Below, one piece after another: positions 5,620-8,353 of a stretch of 8,353 nt of DNA. A model generated the notes under the pieces. It did no database searches and was not told where the DNA came from. It saw only the letters and a list, made by a program, of their open reading frames with translations. The position numbers and the translations under genes were made by a program. The number at the start of each line of letters is the position of its first letter. The stretch's first letter is position 1. The DNA is from Bacteroidota bacterium (GTDB taxonomy: Bacteria > Bacteroidota > Bacteroidia > AKYH767-A > JABDAW01), in assembly GCA_023251595.1 (NCBI GenBank), contig JAHEYM010000158.1, positions 1-8,353 on the forward strand, written 5' to 3'.

Positions 5620-7197
5620 TTATTTAACGTACGATGGTTTCTTTATTTGTGTATCCGCCAATTTATCTGCTTCTCTTTTCAATTGTGGATATAGAATTAA
5701 TCCGATTATAAATCCGCAGCTAAGACCGCCGACGTGTGCAGCATTGTCGATACCGCCTTTCAAACCCGCGATCAGATTGAAACCGACAAATACCAAGATG
5801 CTTATTAAAATTCTCGTGGTAAAATGTTTTCGATAGGCTTTAAACATGAGTAAGGCGAGGAACACACCATACAGACCGAAGATGGCTCCTGAAGCGCCGA
5901 CTGATACAGACGCTTTATGAAATAACAAACTTACAATACTCGCAATAATTCCCGTTCCGAGATAAATAATTATATATTTTGTTTTGCCTAAGCGAGGTTC
6001 AAGAAAAATTCCGACGAAGATCAGACCGTACATATTCGCGACAAGATGCATGAGACCGCCGTGCAGAAATATGTTTGTGAGCAAACGCCACCATTCACTA
6101 TGTATCGTGGAAGGTCTGTAGTTTCCACCCCAGTGTAACAAATCCACAGGACTGAAAGTGGCAAATCCAAGTCCTGAAATAACCATGATGATAAATATGA
6201 GAACGTTAAGTCCAAGGATTACAGGCGTGATAAAAAATCCTTCGTGGGGAATGAGGTCATGAAGCAGATCTTTCTGATTTGTTTCAGGGAGAACAATTCC
6301 ACTCCTGAATCTGATCAGAGCATCCCCATCAATTTTTGCTCTAAACACCATGAGCAACCAAAGGAATCCCCCGATTGCAAATGAACCGAAAATCCAGTTA
6401 AAAGCCTTATCACCTCTTGAACCGAAGGGTTCGTTTATTGGGAGCAAAATGATGGTTGAGTTGTCCGAAATTTTATCCGTGTTTTTGATGGCATCCATAT
6501 AACCCGAATAATCGCGTGATTTTTCAATCCTTTCAAGATAAATGAATTGGTTGAGATCTTTCTTAGCTAAGTCTGATTCACTTCTTTTTGCAAATTTTTG
6601 AAATTGTTCGTCTTTTTCTTTTTGATTCTTGTCGTTGGTTATATCTTCGAAGTACCTGATGCCGTACCATGCCAGACAATTTGAGTTCGAGGTGTCATCA
6701 ACCGTTGCGTAAATGGGAACCACCATAAACAAATTCATGAACAAACTTTGACCATATTTGCCGCTTACATCAAATCTGCTTTGTCCTCTGAAATGCTGTT
6801 TATCTAAATAATAATTTTTAAGCGAATAATATTTTGTAACCTCATGGTCATTTATTTGATTTATATGATCAAGCGCAGTCAGAGTTCCTGTAGCCTTCTC
6901 AATATATATTTGCGCAACGAGCGTTGGTGCGATGAGGGCGAAACCGGCTACGAGTATATATAAAACAGAAATATTGCCTTTTTTATATTTCAGGTTCAGC
7001 AACTTTACTCTTGGGCGAAGGAATAGAATGAGCGGAATCCATGGAAGTGCCATTGGAATTCCTATATTAATCACTTCCTCGCTGACTGAGAAGGCATGCA
7101 GCCTGATGATGAGAAGCCAATTCAAAAAAGTATAACCTGCGACCACGCAAAGCGCGATGATCAGAAATGGCAGAAATATGAGTTTTAGTTTTGTCAT
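5620..7197 (-). CDS. Rhomboid-family intramembrane serine protease with large N-terminal extension
   Basis: The product is 525 residues, about twice a minimal bacterial rhomboid. The protease core is residues 320-505: the first core helix is near 322-342, the loop motif is WWRLLTNIFLHGG (369-381), HxxxN is His384 to Asn388, the catalytic serine is Ser436 in GASGAIFG, and the dyad histidine is His488 in NAAHVGG. All key residues are intact, so activity is expected: cleavage of membrane-protein segments within the bilayer. Ahead of the core are hydrophobic helices near 5-31, 43-60 and 77-96, a hydrophilic domain at 97-262 with no match I know, and another helix near 267-285. That domain should lie on one side of the membrane and may recognise substrate. 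The start ATG overlaps the stop of the upstream SDR/DoxX gene (ATGA), implying coupled translation. The substrate is unknown. Confidence 0.93.
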   Translation of the reverse strand: MTKLKLIFLPFLIIALCVVAGYTFLNWLLIIRLHAFSVSEEVINIGIPMALPWIPLILFLRPRVKLLNLKYKKGNISVLYILVAGFALIAPTLVAQIYIEKATGTLTALDHINQINDHEVTKYYSLKNYYLDKQHFRGQSRFDVSGKYGQSLFMNLFMVVPIYATVDDTSNSNCLAWYGIRYFEDITNDKNQKEKDEQFQKFAKRSESDLAKKDLNQFIYLERIEKSRDYSGYMDAIKNTDKISDNSTIILLPINEPFGSRGDKAFNWIFGSFAIGGFLWLLMVFRAKIDGDALIRFRSGIVLPETNQKDLLHDLIPHEGFFITPVILGLNVLIFIIMVISGLGFATFSPVDLLHWGGNYRPSTIHSEWWRLLTNIFLHGGLMHLVANMYGLIFVGIFLEPRLGKTKYIIIYLGTGIIASIVSLLFHKASVSVGASGAIFGLYGVFLALLMFKAYRKHFTTRILISILVFVGFNLIAGLKGGIDNAAHVGGLSCGFIIGLILYPQLKREADKLADTQIKKPSYVK

Positions 7198-8353
7198 TTT
7201 TTACTGCTCTGATACAAATAAACAGATAGGACAATCAAGGGCACATTTTTACTCAAAACTCCAAGCGGATGAAGCCAATAATGCGGTGCCAATAAACTTA
7301 AAATTATAGTATATATTGTGATAAATAAAATCTGAACTAGAAGAACATTCCTCCGCTGCCAGGTAAATAGAATAGTAATTCCAAGAATAATGTCGGCAAT
7401 ACTACCCGAATAAATAAATAAAGTAGCATAGTGATCATTTGCCCCGATTTCCTTCATAATAGATTTGCTCTCATCCCATGAAATCAACGAACTGATCCCT
7501 GACCAAATCCAAATAAATGAAATGGCTGCAAGAGAAATATATTGGATGAAGTAATTACTCTTCACCACATCAGCCGAATTTATTTTCAAACTTGTCTCTT
7601 CAAAGAAAGGGACGTAATCAGAGGATGAAATAGACGACAACATATTCATCATATTTTTGTTGAATATTCCGATTTTTGCCTTTGGAAAGATTGAGAAGAA
7701 CCAATTGATCAAAAAGAGAGGAATCCTGATGAATAAACCTTTTCTTCCCCGAAATGCATTCAATATTTTAGATAATGGTTCCGGTTTGGAAATTGCAAAA
7801 ATCTGTTGCGGATAATTTTCGAAGTCTTTTATTACCTTCTTTATTAACACAGTCAATTGGGTGATATGTATGGTAGGTGGGGATGTATTTCCTATCAATG
7901 GAATCACGGGCAATTGTGCAATTTCAGCAAGAAACGCAGCGCTTTTACCTCCGTTACCAACCACAACTCCGGGATATATGATTTTGGAACTATTATAAGT
8001 AAGGAGAAAATCATCTGTTTGCTTTTTTGTTGCAAGAAAAGGATTATGAGAATTATCCTTTTCAGCTCCTATGGCAGAAATATTTATAATTCTGATTTCT
8101 TTTTTTATGCAGCACTCAAAGAGTCTTCGGGGTGATTTAGTTTGAATCTGTTCAAAATCCCCTTCAATGATACCAATTGCATTGATTACCACATCGATGT
8201 TGGTGAGAATTTCGTCCCAATTATTTTCTTTTGAAAAGTCAATATATTTCCACTTATCATATCCTTCTACTGGGGTACGGCTCCCGATAATTACTTCATA
8301 CTCTGAAACTAAAGATAGGAAAATGGCATTTCCGATAAATCCTGTTCCACCTA
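7194..8353 (-). CDS. SDR-family NAD(P)-binding protein fused to DoxX-like membrane domain, N-terminus outside window
   Basis: The frame is open to the right edge. About ten N-terminal residues are missing and 385 are visible. It opens with the dinucleotide-binding motif GGTGFIG, followed by VIIGSRTP and DVVINAIGII, a Rossmann fold of the atypical (NDUFA9-like) short-chain dehydrogenase group. The position where the family usually has the YxxxK pair reads FLATK (visible residues 105-109), so the catalytic Tyr is replaced by Phe while Lys is kept. From about visible residue 270 come four hydrophobic helices (FIQYISLAAISFIWIWSG to VPLIVLSVYLY) resembling the DoxX_3 domain that is often fused to such proteins. 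It is probably an inner-membrane protein with a cytoplasmic nucleotide-binding half, acting as sensor or oxidoreductase; the substrate is unknown. Its TGA overlaps the rhomboid ATG. The apparent GTG start at 8192 is an internal valine. Confidence 0.85.
   Translation of the reverse strand, partial: GGTGFIGNAIFLSLVSEYEVIIGSRTPVEGYDKWKYIDFSKENNWDEILTNIDVVINAIGIIEGDFEQIQTKSPRRLFECCIKKEIRIINISAIGAEKDNSHNPFLATKKQTDDFLLTYNSSKIIYPGVVVGNGGKSAAFLAEIAQLPVIPLIGNTSPPTIHITQLTVLIKKVIKDFENYPQQIFAISKPEPLSKILNAFRGRKGLFIRIPLFLINWFFSIFPKAKIGIFNKNMMNMLSSISSSDYVPFFEETSLKINSADVVKSNYFIQYISLAAISFIWIWSGISSLISWDESKSIMKEIGANDHYATLFIYSGSIADIILGITILFTWQRRNVLLVQILFITIYTIILSLLAPHYWLHPLGVLSKNVPLIVLSVYLYQSSKK

Noticed and set aside
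8190..8192. GTG start for the SDR/DoxX gene
   Set aside because: Translation upstream in the same frame continues through the GGTGFIG cofactor motif to the window edge, so this codon is internal.

Overview
The window looks like the chromosome of a member of the Bacteroidota, moderately AT-rich. Three promoters match the Bacteroidota -7 consensus TAnnTTTG exactly, each 24-26 nt upstream of a start codon. Most start codons have no Shine-Dalgarno sequence, exported proteins have predicted cleavage sites just before a Gln, and the protein sequences resemble Bacteroidota families. No organism name can be read from the window.

Left part (1-1780): a minus-strand pair encodes an exported heavy-metal-associated (HMA) domain protein and, overlapping it by ATGA, an outer-membrane beta-barrel protein that runs off the left edge. 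Diverging from it on the plus strand is a small His/Cys-containing lipoprotein. Together they suggest an envelope metal-binding or metal-handling locus, but the function is inferred.

Centre (1869-5275): the conserved translation cluster thrS-infC-rpmI-rplT (threonyl-tRNA synthetase, IF3, ribosomal proteins bL35 and bL20), with a promoter in front of thrS and a strong intrinsic terminator after rplT. infC has no canonical start. Its reading frame opens at an AUA codon placed 3 nt after a ten-base perfect Shine-Dalgarno, the only strong one in the window, which fits IF3 autoregulation by start-codon discrimination. The 163-nt gap between rpmI and rplT is mostly two opposed arrays of TTAGGG-like heptamers. 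They can pair as a long hairpin in at least three mutually exclusive registers, and one register includes the rpmI stop codon.

Right part (5309-8353, minus strand): a Rossmann-fold SDR/DoxX-like membrane protein (start outside the window), then a large rhomboid-family intramembrane protease overlapping it by ATGA, then a small unrecognised 90-residue gene with its own promoter, convergent with rplT across the shared terminator.

The most notable points are the AUA/SD start of infC and the heptamer hairpin inside the ribosomal-protein operon. I saw no tRNA, rRNA, CRISPR array, insertion sequence or phage gene.
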